Shown here in pieces: positions 46,831 through 59,700 of a stretch of 64,000 nucleotides of DNA. The position numbers were made by a program, and so were the translations under genes. Within the stretch, counting starts at the first letter, position 1. The number at the start of each line of letters is the position of its first letter. This stretch comes from Epiperipatus broadwayi (Eukaryota; Onychophora; Udeonychophora; Euonychophora; Peripatidae), in NCBI GenBank assembly GCA_028023455.1, contig JAQFVV010000023.1, positions 1,258,501-1,322,500 of the forward strand, read 5' to 3'. A model generated the notes under the pieces. It was given only the letters and a program-made list of their open reading frames with translations, searched no databases and was not told the DNA's origin.

Positions 46831-48758
46831 CCCCGTCTCCCAGCACAAATGTTAAACAATTCAAAACAAAACAACACTCTCCTATAGTGTGCCTCTTGTG
46901 CTAACAAAGCAACAATGGATGCCAGAACTTGTGCATAAACCCTATCTATGCCACCATCCAATTCCCCAGACAGTTTCGGCTCGTGGCCTTCATCAGTGAG
47001 GAGCCTTGGATCTGAGAGCACTGCACCTAGATCTTAGGATCTAATGCAACCCTCCAGCACCCACCTTTTAACTCTATTTAACTACAAAACTATGAGAATG
47101 AATGAAAACACTATTAATATTTTCAATCCAAGCTCAATAGCTTATAGTCATATGGGTCTGAACTCAATTCAGTACCCATACATTTTGGTGTCTTTGGCTC
47201 TTTAACAACCATAGCCACCACTATCCTATTTGGCAGGTTGGTGTTAAACCACTAAACATCACATGATCACTATCTCATACTAGCACAATAATTGTTATTA
47301 AACAATTCAAAACAAAACAACACTCTCCATATAGTAGTGCCATCTTGTGCTAACAAGAGCATCAATGGATGCCAGAAGCTGTGCATAAAATCCCTATCTA
47401 GTGCCTACTCATCCAATATCCCCAGACTAGTTTCTGGCTGTGGCCTCATCAGTGAGGAGCCTTGGATCTGAGAGCACTGCACCTAGATCTTAGGATCTAA
47501 TGCAACCCTCCAGCACCCACCTTTAACTCTATTTAACTACAAAACTATGAGAATGAAATTGAAAACACTATTAATATTTTCAATCCAAGCTCAATAGCTT
47601 TATAGTCATATGGGTCTGAACTCAATTCAGTACCCATACATTTTGGTGTCTTTGGCTCTTTAACAACCATAGCCACCACTATCCTATTAGGCAGGATTGG
47701 TGTTAAACCACTAAACATCACATGATCACTATCTCATACTAGCACAATATTGTTATTAAACAATACAAAACAAAACAACACCCCATAAGAGCCTCTTGTG
47801 AACAAGAGCCTTGTACACAAGTGGCCTACTATATGGAGAGTGTTGTTTTGTTTTGATTGTTTAATAACAATTTTGTGCTAGTATGAGATAGTGATCTGTG
47901 TGTTTAGTGGTTTACCATCATAGGAGGGGGTATGGAAGAAAGAAAAGGGGTATGTTGGTTCGATATGTATAAAGTATTGGTGGTTGAAATAGGTTTTCAT
48001 TTCTTCTCTAGTTTTGAGAAAAGAGTTAAAGGTGGGTGCGGAGGTTGTTAGTCCAAGTCGGTTTCGTCACGGAGAAAAATCTGGGGTTTGGTGGATAGGT
48101 TTTAAATTCCTTGTTGCTCTTGTTGAAGTGTTTTGGAGAGTGTTGTTTGTTTTATGTTTATATTGGAGTTTGTGTGTTTAGTGGTTTACTCTAATAGGAT
48201 AGTGGATGGAAAAAAAATGGGGGGTTGTATTGTTTGGTTGAATTTTAAAGTTAGGGGGGGGAGGGGATTAGATAAGATCTAGGTGGTGCTCTCAGTCAGG
48301 TCTGTGGGGTTGGGGTGGTGAGGTGTTATGCTCTGTCATTGATTGTTTGTTGCACAAGTGTTTTGGAGAGTGTTGTTTTGTTTGAATTGTTTAATAACAT
48401 TTTGGTGGTGTGATCATGTGATGTTTAGTGGTTTAACAAATCCTGAAATAGGATAGTGGTGGTATGGTTGTTAAAGGAAAGATAAAATGTTGGGTACTGA
48501 ATTGAGTTCAGTATGATAAAGTATTGGTTGTTAAAATATTAATAGTGTTATTTATTCTTATTTTGTAGTTAAATAGAGTTAAAGGTGGGTGTGGAGGGTG
48601 ATAGATTAGATTAGGTGATGTCTCAATGGTTCCTGATGAAGGGAGAATATTGGGGTTTGGTGGTAGGTTAGATAGGGTTATTTTAAAACTCTTTCATATA
48701 GTTTGTTCTTTTTTTTAAAAAAGGGCAATATATTGGGGGGGGGGGGTTGTTTTTTTTT
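46831..48758. repeat. 1.9 kb palindromic satellite block with 13-bp flanking duplications
   Basis: ATATCCAGAACCC flanks both sides (46818-46830 and 48759-48771), interrupting PLE copy B. Two forward units (~46845-47300, ~47300-47790) carry GATCTTAGGATCTAATGC, ATGGGTCTGAACTCAATTCA and CATCACATGATCACTATC. They are followed by about three reversed units (~47830-48700) that are shortened and eroded. The GGGTCTGAA-TCA-TTCAGT landmark links it distantly to family M. The forward arm contains a 70-codon minus frame with no recognised motif. Confidence 0.7.
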
Positions 48759-49060
48759 ATATCCAGAACCCTTTAGCTTCTGTTTAAATTCTGAAATGAC
48801 CAGTTCCCATGAATTTTCATATGGAATCACATTAAATTTATGTCAATTAATTTTCTTAATAATTTCATCTGCAATATGACTATCACCAGCAATCATTCCA
48901 AATGAATTTTGACCAGCTGCAATTAATTATAAATTATAATCATTCCAAGTACATCTGATATATTTAGCTCCATGACTTAAAATGTATCCCTGAATCAAAG
49001 TAGTTTTTTATTTGACAAATTAACAAAATTCATATCATATACTGTGTCAATTTAAAAAGA

Positions 49061-49440
49061 GTTATAATGATTTAAAGAAATTGAAGATTGATAATAAAAA
49101 CATGGATATCTATTCCATATATTTCAAATGCTTAAGTGGAATTTTTTTAAAGGATATATATAAGAATGTGTTTAATGTTTCATTTTGTGTTACAAATAAC
49201 TTTAATAAGTTAATGAATAATTCTAAAAATGTTATACTGTCAAGCAGAAAAGTAATGTGTTATCAAAGTTTTTGTGGATGTAGATTATCATATATAGATG
49301 AATTGAGGTGCAATATTGAAAAAAAATTAAAGGAGCATCATTTGTTATGCAAGCTTGTGAAAAGTAAAAATAATAATGATTTAATGATTGCTTCAGTTTT
49401 CTTGGATCATGAAAGGACATGTAAATATAAATTTAAACTA
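49061..49440 (+). pseudogene. PLE GIY-YIG C-terminal region, plus strand, head-to-head with copy B
   Basis: A 121-residue open frame (49081-49446) with NNFNKLMNNSKN, a GIY-YIG-type segment FCGCRLSYIDELRCNIEKKLKEH (written here as spanning ~49262-49340; the usual YIG is YID) and DHERTCKYKFKL at the end. It begins right where the minus-strand copy B's N-terminal region ends, so two PLE copies meet in opposite orientation. The protein continues after a ~600-bp insertion at about 50095 (RKIKEVILINRNK-like). Confidence 0.65.
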
Positions 49441-50090
49441 ATATAATGAGCATGCTACTAGCTCTAACAAACTTTATTAATAAATGCTTCAAAAGAAAGC
49501 ATTTAAAAATCTCTATCTAGAAACATCCCCCAATCGTTTTCAAGCTATTGGCTATTTTCAATAATGCGCTAGAATATTCCAGACCCTAGATCCAAAATAC
49601 CAACTCGAAGCCAGCACTTATCTTATTATTATTTTAATTTATAATTACAAGCTTATCAAGTTAAGTCACATGATGTATGATTTGATTTTATTTGCTATTA
49701 TAGTTTTGCTTTTATGTTTTAAATGATGTTATATTGCTAAAGATATTAACATATGGTGTAGCTGAAAATTATTCAGACCCATATAGCTATTTAAGTTAGA
49801 CAGCTGGATTTGAAGACATATAAATGTATGAAAAGTTCAGATTTCTACTTAATATTTAACTATTATTTATATAAGTGCTAGCTTTGAGTTGGCACCTCAC
49901 TGAAGATAGCCAATTGCTTGAAACTGTTTTTGGGATGAGGATGTTTCTAGATAGAGATTTTTAAATGCTTTCTCTTGCAGCATTTATCAATAAAGCTTGT
50001 TAGAAATATTAGCATGCTCATTATTTTAGTTTATAATTACAAGCTTATCAAGTTACATCACATGATATATCACTTGATTTTATTTGCTAT
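49441..50090. repeat. family M-like inverted repeat inserted in the plus-strand PLE
   Basis: GAGCATGCTACTAGCTCTAA near 49448 recurs inverted near 50018. Between them are mirrored CTAGATAGAGATTTTTAAAT-type and CCAACTCGAAGCCAGC/GCTAGCTTTGAGTTGG-type blocks, and an ATTCAGACCCATATAGCTAT landmark of family M. A TTTATAATTACAAGCTTATC block occurs at ~49637 and again at ~50030 as a direct repeat. PLE coding resumes on the far side. Confidence 0.65.
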
Positions 50091-50340
50091 ATAAGTTTAA
50101 GTTTGATATTAAAAGTGTTAAGGTTCTTCACGAAGAGTGAAACCGTAATAAAAGAAAAATTAAAGAGGTAATTTTAATAAATAGAAATAAAATGACATTT
50201 GCTTCCATTATGTTTTTTGAATTTAGCAGCAGTTGAAAAGGGTTAAGGAATTAACTGAAAGTACTTCTGCAAGTTGAAAGACTATATATAATAGTTAATT
50301 ACCATTATATTTATTATTTTTATTGTTATGTATATGTATA
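50091..50340 (+). mobile_element. PLE 3' end, continuation of the plus-strand copy
   Basis: Encodes the basic KEVILINRNK-type C-terminus, then an AATTTAGCAGCAGTTG tail and TGAAAGTACTTCT at 50256-50268, followed by ATAGTTAATTACC-like sequence. It mirrors 43790-44050 on the other strand. Its orientation makes the outer ends of the 43.8-50.3 kb block inverted copies of each other. Confidence 0.7.
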
Positions 50341-53300
50341 ATAAAAAAATCATCAATTCTTATTTTATGTCTCTTTGGATTATTAATTAAATTTCACAAT
50401 ATCTCATTTGATATTACACAAATATAGTCACTTTGCATATTGGCTGAAATAAAAATATCCAGATAAGATAAATTTTTATTATCATAGACCTTTTATTTGG
50501 TTGGGAAATAAGCATTTCATATTTAATTGTAAACTTTTTGCATTTATATGTTGAACATGATTGAGAATTATTGTGTTGAGAATCATTGTATTATTCACCT
50601 AGCAACTTTGATGGCTATCATTTTTTCCAAATTGCTTCAGCAATATATTTCTTATCCTTTTATTATATAGCTGCAAAAGGTTACATAAATCATTACCATT
50701 CATTATTTGATTAAAGATAAGATTTATGTACCACACTATATCACATTCTTCAGGCTTTTGTCTTTTACTTTACTTTTTAAATAACATAGCCATTTTTCTC
50801 TTTAAAATATTCTACTTTTTTTATATATCTTTTAATAATGTCCTTCAAGACATTTATCATAATTTTTTTAGATTTAAATGCATTCCCAAAACAATTTCTT
50901 TTTATCATATTTTTTTTAAAAAGTAATCTTTTTAAAAAATTATTACTATTATTATCATCATCATCCTCTCTGCAATTCATCTTTTGTTATCATCATAGCC
51001 CTCTCTGCAATCCATTTTTTATATTTATCTCTTTCACAATGAAGCTGATTAACCACCAATATATCTGAAAATTTCTATTCAACCTTATATATTTTTTCTT
51101 TATTATACTCATAAAAATAGACCTATTCGCTGTTTCGGATCTCATTTCATTACTGATAAAACAAATACATTCTTGTTAATGTTTTTTTTTTTATTTTATA
51201 TCTTTAAACATTAGTTCTCTCAACACCAATTGTATTTCTTTGTTTTGCAAATATATTTCCTTTTTTTTTTTTTTTAGTTTTTATTAGTACTTCCCTGGTC
51301 TGAAATTGTACTTCATCAATTTTTAATGCATCCATACTCAAAAGCTAGAGAACTGTGGAGAACATTATGGGTTGTCACTTCAGGTGCTATAATCTTATAT
51401 GACTCTAGAGTAGCAAGCCATTCAGTTATTTACTGTAGGCAAAATAATTTATATTTTAATCTTCAACATGACTTTCATTTCTTGTAAAAAATATTTTCTC
51501 AAACTTATAAATTAAAACATCATAAATTGCTTTTACAATTTTAATCTTCCAAAAAACAATGTTTTGATAAGAAGTCAACAACAATCTTATAAAATAAAGT
51601 CCAACTATATAAAAGGCAAAAATTGTAGTCAAGCACTTCCATGATTAAAAAAAATTGAGTTTACTAGTATAAAACTAGGAAATTACGCATCTACATGCCA
51701 TTTAGCGTTATAGTTTTATTTCACAAATTCCTTTGAAGTTACTGCTGTACATCATCTAGACTTTAAAATGACTTTGCAGCTTTGTATGGTTTAGTGCTGT
51801 GATAGAATGTCAGGTCACATACTCAGATCGATTTCAGATTTGGCACTTCTGATGCTGGTGCTTCTATGAGCTCCCAAACAAAGTCATTTGATTATTTTTT
51901 ATTGATTTATATATATATATTTAAAGTTGTTTTGTGGATGCAGTTAAGATTAAACAGTTTTAAACATTTGTTGCAAGGCAAAAATCTTTTCTGAGATTTT
52001 ACAGAGAAAGTCGTTATTCATTAATCAGGTCAAACAGTCATAGGCAGTGAAAACTTTTGTGTTTTTGCTTTTTTATTTTACTAGTTAGCAAGTAATAGCT
52101 AGATAGTCATTTTGTCATTGTCAAATATTAAGTCCTTATCCATTTTTTAATACTTTATTAAATCTGTGTCACTTATCTATCTATAAAGTGCTTGAAGCAC
52201 ATCAGACCTTTATCATTAGTATGGCTAATATCAGTATGAAAGAGGTTATATGCAGTCATATCATACCAAAGCAGTACATCAAAAGGTTACATGAGAGATT
52301 TTTGGAATACTTTCCACATAATGATGAATATTACTAGCCCAATTGCAGCTAAATTGTTAAATATTAACAACTTTTGCTTGATTTTTAATAATTTATTTCA
52401 AAAGAAAATTTTAAAAAAATATTTCTATGAAAAACCATTTCAAAAATTACTTTTCTCTCTTATGTAAATTAAGAATGTAAAAATTGTGTATGCATCTACT
52501 TGTACACATGTCTAATTTTTCTAAACCTGCATTTTTTCATGTAAGAATACATCTTATTACTTAGAAAAACATTCTTATTTATGTGAAACCTCCTTTTTAA
52601 GACCATTTTAATTGCACAGTAGATTAAACTAATTGTTTTATATTTATTTGAATTAGACTCTTTTTGCTAATGAAATGATAATCATTGAAGTAAAATGTCT
52701 GTTTGTCATATTTCTAAATCAGAAATTATATCAAAAATATTAATCCTCTCTCAAACTTTTTTTTTTTTTATAGTTTTTAATATTTCTGTTGGAGTTGATG
52801 CTTTCACAATTTTCTTTTTTATGATTGCAAAACTTATTTTATTCTTATCTATAAGAGGTTTTTTTCTTTTCAATTAAAATAAGTGTTTTATTATATTATC
52901 AATATTTTTAATAATTTGTCTATTTCCTACATTAAATTTTTATCCATTTTCTTTTAGTTTTATCCATATCATGCTCAATTTACTGTTAATTTGCACACAT
53001 ATTTTTTAACAATTTACATTAGTTTATCTTTCTTTTTCTATTATTTTATAAATTGGAAGATCTTTTAAATTTTGTTTGATTAATTTCCATCTTTTAATTG
53101 AATTTATTTTGTATTAATTAGGCTACTATTGTTTATATTTATTTGTTTCTCTAATAATACTGAATTTTTTTCTTCAATATTCCCTTTTAATTTATCGATT
53201 TCTATTTTTTAAATTATTTTTAATCACTACTAAATTGTGATGTGAATCTACTGTTTTCAAACCTAATATCATTCAAAACAATTTAATTGAACTAACCTGG

Positions 53301-56300
53301 AGTTTTTCATGTAATTCTTAAATCGTATTTATATTATCATTTTATTATAATTTATTTTTACCAAACATATCAATCCATTTTTCTCATATTTTATCCCCAA
53401 CACAAAATCTTTGGTAGTTTATCATTTTTTTCTTTATTCTACTGTAGTATTTTAATCCTTTCTTATCATTATTTTTCTATATTTACATTCTTTTTTAATT
53501 GTATTTAAAAAATAATAAGCCTTCTCACTAGTGCTATACATAATATTAAATCAATGTTAAATGTGAGGACATTCTCAATCCAGCCACAAGACAAAAAACT
53601 TTGAGAAAATAAGAATGTCTTATTTTCAAATCTAAATGCACTTATATGGGCAAATCTTAAACGTCTTGAAATGAGAGTGTGAATATATTGAGTAATAACT
53701 ACATCACTCCTCCAAGTTGTTATCTTTACATGTTTCTTTGGGCCCATGAATAATCTCTGTCGAAGCTTGTGACATGAATGTAAGTATTATATTAGCCATT
53801 GGCTTGGACTATTCTGTTTGTTTTTGAGCAAAAAAATATTGTATATTCTTTTTGATTTCTAGTTGATTGATAAATATAACAAAATATAAAGTATCTTTTA
53901 ATTTTAAAGAATGATATTCATTAATACAATTCATTTATTCTACACCTTCAGTTTTCCATCTGATGTCTTGGAAAAATATGATAGCAAATGGGAGGTAACA
54001 TCTCCCCCTACTCTTCTTATCATAACACTTCATGTTTTTGATTTTTGAAATATTAAAATACATAATTACTCCACAGTTAAGTTTATAAATCATGAAATTT
54101 GAAAATAGTCTCTCTAGTTGCATTATTTAGTTTAATGTCTATTTCTCCAGTTTTTTTATTCAAAATTTGTGCTCTTTTTATTAATCAGGCAATCATTTCA
54201 AGAAACTTTTATTAATTTGTTCATATTCTATTCAAAATTGTTTTAAATGAACTCATTAGCAGAAATAAAAGTGTAATGAATAATATTTTATAAATTAACA
54301 ATTATTATTAACAACCAAGAACAAATGTATTACTCTTCTATATTTTTATTCTAAACAACAACTAATAATTATATTAAGGTTTATATCATAAATTATTTAA
54401 ATATTAATGCGTATAATTTTTATTTATTAATTTATCTATTATCATATGTACACACACTCATCATGTATTGACCAAGTTGTTCATCTATAATCAATGTCAA
54501 CTATATTCCTTTATTAAGCATATTTCATGTAAGTCTTTTAAATAATAATAATAAAGCTTTTGTTTTGTCTTTTTTTAGTATCTTTTTTTAGCCTTCATGT
54601 AGCCATCCTAGTTACAATATATATATGTACAAAGATATAATGAGTTTTTTCAACTCTTTTGAATTGTTTTCTCCCGTACATTACTAAACACACAATAGCT
54701 AATTAACTTTAAAATACAATAGATGAGTGAACTTTGCCTTTCCACTGATTATATAAATTTCACATAATTTTTTTTCATGATAGTTTTGCAACAACTTCAT
54801 TTGCCTTCCCCCCTTCCTTTAGCATTTACTTATCCTATCACTAAGATTCTGTGTGTGTATATATTGATAAGGGAAAAAAAGAATAGAAAAATTATTTTGA
54901 AGAAAACGTGTGTAAACAAACTCCCTGCTATTTAATAATTCTTACCATAAACTATCGTAGATTATAGTATAATTAATATTTTTATGCCAGGTAATGATAT
55001 ATAAACGTGATTCTTAGCACTCAGCTATGCTTTTAAAGTGTCATGTTATAAAATAAAAAAGATGAAAGTATCTATTAATATAGGAACCTATGTTATTATT
55101 TTTGCATGATTATAGATTATCAAATTCCAACATATCTCATAATCATGTACTTTATTTAAAGCATAATATAAGAGATTAGTGTGTTTTTGTTATTAAATCA
55201 TGTATGCAACAGAGCACAGATTATCAATTAGATCATAGATCTTTGTAAATGTTTTTGGTTCAACTTTTAAAGTGTAGATTTTAAAACTTAATTTATGTAT
55301 TGTTGGATTTTTTTGATCTAAGAATTGACCCTACTTAGATCTGGATTTATCATCAAACATGTGTAAGCATATACATTTATTCATACACCACTCAAATCAA
55401 AGTCAAAAACAATCTCCTGATTATATAAAATATTTAATTTTCTAGATTATTTTGTTATCATATTTTTTTTCCATAATAGGAATTAAATGAAATTGGATAG
55501 GGCACATTTCGAGCAATGAGACTTATCACGGTTTAAAATAATTTTGATGGGGCACAAAATGTAAGAAGTGTTCTAAAAAAATATTTAGATGTAAATTGTA
55601 AAAAAAATTGAATTATTATCTTGTTAAGTTTTTTGCCCAAAAGTACTGTATTTTGTAAATAATTTAATCTTATTGTATTTGATCATCATTGGTGGTAGTT
55701 TGCCATTGCTCATTATGAAGAAGAAAATTTTGTATCAGACTTTTGTGAGGATTGCAGAAGTCTTGCAAGCAATAAATTATTAATTAAGTGTTGGTATTAT
55801 ATTAGATAAAATTAGAAATATTTTATTTTTTAAGTATATATATATGTAGAATGGAAAAAAACCCATTTATGCTTTAATTAAGAATTTATTTTTTTTACGT
55901 TAGTCATTTTAAGAACTATAAAGTAATAAAATTGTGCAAACTAAGATGAACATTGTATTATATTTTAATGAAGAAGAAACTAGCGTAGAGATTATGGATA
56001 TATAATGTGTCCATTGCAGCTTCATTTAGAAAAGTAAATAAATAGAGACTGATGGGATTGATTTCACTGTCGAGTTGTTTCTCTTTAGAAAAAGTCTTTT
56101 TGTTAAATCAACAAATGCCTCAAGACGAAAGTGCTAGTGTTAAAAAATAATAATAATAATTTGGTTTCTGAACATATACCACAAATTAACACATAATTTT
56201 TTTTTTAGTCAAATGAAAATGAATTATTTTATAAAAGACTAACTGTTCAGTTTCTTAGTTAAGTTTTATAAATAGCAATGAATAAAGATAGAAACTTAAG

Positions 56301-56534
56301 TCATTATTGTGTGTAAATTACTGTTTTTTAATACAGTACCAGGAAAGAAAGGTAATTTATAATAATTTTTTCGGTTAAAAAAAAAAGGATCTGATCAAAA
56401 AAATGTCAAATTTATATATATATGTAATTAATTGGCAATAAAAATATCAACAACAGAAATAAGTGATTTTTATACAATTTACTTTATATTTTGAAAGAAA
56501 AAAAAGATTGAAAGTTTTGATAAATTCAAAAATA
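50341..56534. other. unassigned AT-rich DNA
   Basis: No intact gene recognised. Near 50380-50500 the minus strand reads LSYLDIFISANMQSDY-like sequence that might be a PLE linker remnant. At 52190-52340 a 50-codon plus frame ending RLHERFLEYFPHNDEYY looks protein-like but matches nothing I know. An 80-codon minus frame at 53505-53747 is also unassigned. Several T runs and ATC-rich runs occur. Confidence 0.4.
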
Positions 56535-56715
56535 TGTCTATGTGTGGAGATGATAATCTGGACCAACTGATGAGTGCTGGTTTAGCATGAATTACATATA
56601 TTGGTGATTATTTATCTTTTCGACATGTGCGATCAAGTGTATCAGCGGTATGAGATAGTATGGATGGTTGAGGATCGTGTGAAAGTCTGAATTCAAACTC
56701 CCTATATATTACATA
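56535..56715 (+). repeat. SINE-like copy (family S), plus orientation
   Basis: Forward copy with ATAATCTGGACCAACTGATG, GATTATTTATCTTTTC and TGTATCAG-GGTATGAGATAGT, then GTCTGAATTCAAACTCC resembling a Pol III B box (GGTTCAAATCC type). It aligns along its length with the reverse complement of 62624-62840. The tRNA-like portion is at its downstream end, so the unit order differs from a classical SINE or it is part of a larger repeat. Confidence 0.65.
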
Positions 56716-59700
56716 TAGAAGTACAGGCATGAATAAGTCTATACTGCAGAAAAAATTCATATTTAAGATAAGGATGATAAAATACTAAATATTTAAACAA
56801 TCTACAGTGGAGCTATGAAGTACACTATATTTTGTTTTAAGCTCCCATGTTTACAAAAATATATAGCATATAATAGCATGTTTTACTGATTATTTTGATT
56901 AGAATACGAATAGTTTATCGAACTGCAAATATACAGTACTTTTTTATAATGCATATATATTGTAGCCTTTGGTTTTGACCAAAGCTTTATTAATTTTAAG
57001 CTGGTTTATTAATAACAGTATATATCAAAATTTTCCTCATAATATGCATTAATTGTGTCATAAAAGTTATTTAGAAAGTGCTAATTTTAAAACAGAATAA
57101 AAGTTTGAATTGATTTTCGTAAATTAATTGATACCAAGCAAAATTCAGTCATAAATGCTTAAAACAGGAATTGTTTGATTTATAATGTCAATTTAATAAA
57201 GATTTAAAGATTCAAAATCTGGTGAATTGATGATAGTTATTTATTAAGAATATTTTACAAGTTGTTATTAATATTGTAAAGAAATCTGAACGGGGGGGGG
57301 GGGGTAGACATTTATAAAATAAATGTCCTGTCTATTAAATAAGAAAGTGTCTGATGAAAATGTTGGGGGGGGGTAAAAATTTCACTATAAAATATTTATT
57401 GAGAGAAAATTGTATAAGAAATCAAGAATAAATAAAAGTATTATATGTGTAGAATGTATTAGAAAATTTTAATTATAAAAATAATCAATAATCATTAGGG
57501 TCAGACGTGGTATCGATGAAAAGCTTGTTGAGATGAATATTACTTTGTTTCAATTTCATGTCCATGGCAGCCAATTCTCATTCAAAATCTTGAGTTCAAA
57601 GTTGGACTGTTATATATTATTATTTTATTATTAAAAATTTTCATTTTGGTTTCTCAAGGACTTTTTCACGAGTAGAAAAATTAAACAAAACCATGTGATG
57701 TCTGTAAAAATATGAATAGATAATTTATAAAACAATAACAAACAAACAATTAAAAATTGGATGTAATTTAATTGACAAAAAATGTCACTCGGAAATTGAG
57801 GGGGATATAGCAGGATATAAAAACTCAACCAATCCTTTAAGGAGAGGCTTGATCATCATTTCTTTGTCTAGGGAGAACTCTGTTCAGGTTTAAATTATCA
57901 CTTTCAAATACTAAAAGTTAAGTTTTTATTGTTGTCCCAGATCAATTTCTGAATGAAAAATTTAGTTAAAATTTATATTATCGTAAAATATGATTAGTGA
58001 GTAAACTTTCCATCAGGCATATGTTGCTTTTCCCTGAAGTTGATCATCAGCATGATTTCCTATATAATCTTAATCACTTTAAACAATCAGAGAGTAATGC
58101 AATATTGACTGCAGCTAAAATTTTACCCTGAGAAAATTAAGGAAGCAATAAGTTTTATGAATTGTTATTTCAAATCTTCACTTTTAAGGATAAATGGATA
58201 TAACTATTTGTGCTATAGAAAATTTAGAGAAAAAAAGTCACCATCAAGGAAAAGTGTGGAACTGAATTATAATGCAAATGTTGTATATGTTAAATCCCGC
58301 CAAAATATTGTCTGGATCATCGATGACTTGAAAAGATGATTTGTTAATGAAAAATAAATGATGAGTACCTGGAAGAAAATATATTATTAATCAAGTTGAT
58401 ATGCTACAAACCTATGGAAAAAAATTTAAGGAATATAATGTTACAATTCTTGTAAAAATATGCATAAATTATTGGATTTCACAGCCTAAGCTGTAGTGAA
58501 CCGATTTAGTTGTCCAGAAAGAAAAGTTAAGAGAAAGCTGATTATGTATTCCATTATAATATTGAATAAAATTTCAATTAAAGAAACTTGAACTGCATAA
58601 AGGAATTAAATCTCTATTTGAAAATTATTACTTTGTGGAATTATACAGCCTATTTATGTCTAATAATATGAATGTATAAAATAAATAAATACCCTCTGGA
58701 TTATTATTTCTAGTGTTTAAAAGAGTGTTATATTAATAAAACTTCGAACCTAAATAGCTCAACTATATGGATTACTTAGTGAAATAATTTATTAAAATTT
58801 CCATGGATTCAGTATTTGAATAAAATGTGCATACAAAACTATAAGGGATGTTTTGCAACTGCAGGAATGCGAAATGACTTTGGACAACTGTATCGAATAG
58901 AGACTATATAAGTATTATTCTTTTATTCATTGTTAGTTTATACATTATTATTTTTTAGATATATTATCCGATGCGTTAGAATACTAGTTACTCTTGTGCT
59001 TGAGTTTAAAGTTAACCAATATTTATTCTAAGTTTGAGTTGGTATAATAATATAAAATATGTCTTCTTTAACTACAAATTTATTGCTTTGCCTAATTAGA
59101 TGAATGAAAATATTTATAGTACAAAGTGTTTTATAAAAGAATGAGTTATTATTTAAATTTTAATGCTAATAAAATTTATGTTTTTTCTTTCAATATATGT
59201 GATGATAGGATGAGATAGACTGGTCCCAAAAAGGGGAGAGAAAATGATTCGACAAATGATGTGCATTTATTATTTCTTGTTGTTAAAATAGGAAGTGATT
59301 TTACATGTAAGCACCTTTAAGCTATAAAATTGTTTGCTCATGCAGCAGTGCCATATTTCATGGGGAGAGTAGGTTTAAATTTTCATATGTATGTGTGTGG
59401 TTTGGTAAAGGACCTTTGTTTGCTCGAGGTTGGTTAAATAATTACCACCTAGCTAATGAAACTGAAGCATTGCTCACTCACCAAATGGTCAGTAAAATTT
59501 TAGAAGTAGTTAAAAGTTGTGGATGAATTTCCCACTTTATGTTTAGTTACACCGTAATATGATTTCTTAATTGATAGCTATAGTGTCTTATGCAAGCCCA
59601 TCCATATTTGTATGCCTAGCGACTAGTCCTAGCATATTTCAGCCCCAATGAAAAGGTGCTCTTTCTCTTGTTATGGGTCTTTGCCAACACTCATGTTGAT

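Larger units (their letters stand above)
44380..49060 (-). mobile_element. PLE copy B, interrupted by two insertions
   Basis: On the minus strand, from right to left. N-terminal region at ~49060-48772 (HGAKYIRCTWNDYN, NSFGMIAGDSHIADEI). Linker reading VQMDKLGFFLSAEYNMVVRE at ~46810-46750. RT motif A region (DMTEMYGSNDRMDSI) at 46270-46506. Motif B PMDMPVVAQVCNF, with the preceding Trp codon changed to TGA, and motif C KIYVDDVFICG at 46068-46259. Linker KYLDIIIIRDDS near 46030. Damaged GIY-YIG at 45790-45420. Two insertions split it: 46831-48758 and 44405-45409. The catalytic YVDD is kept but stops and frameshifts abound. Confidence 0.7.

Noticed and set aside
53505-53747. 80-codon minus frame starting MGPKKHVKITTWR
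   Set aside because: Looked for a tudor/jerky/transposase-type motif and found none; too short to support a gene call.
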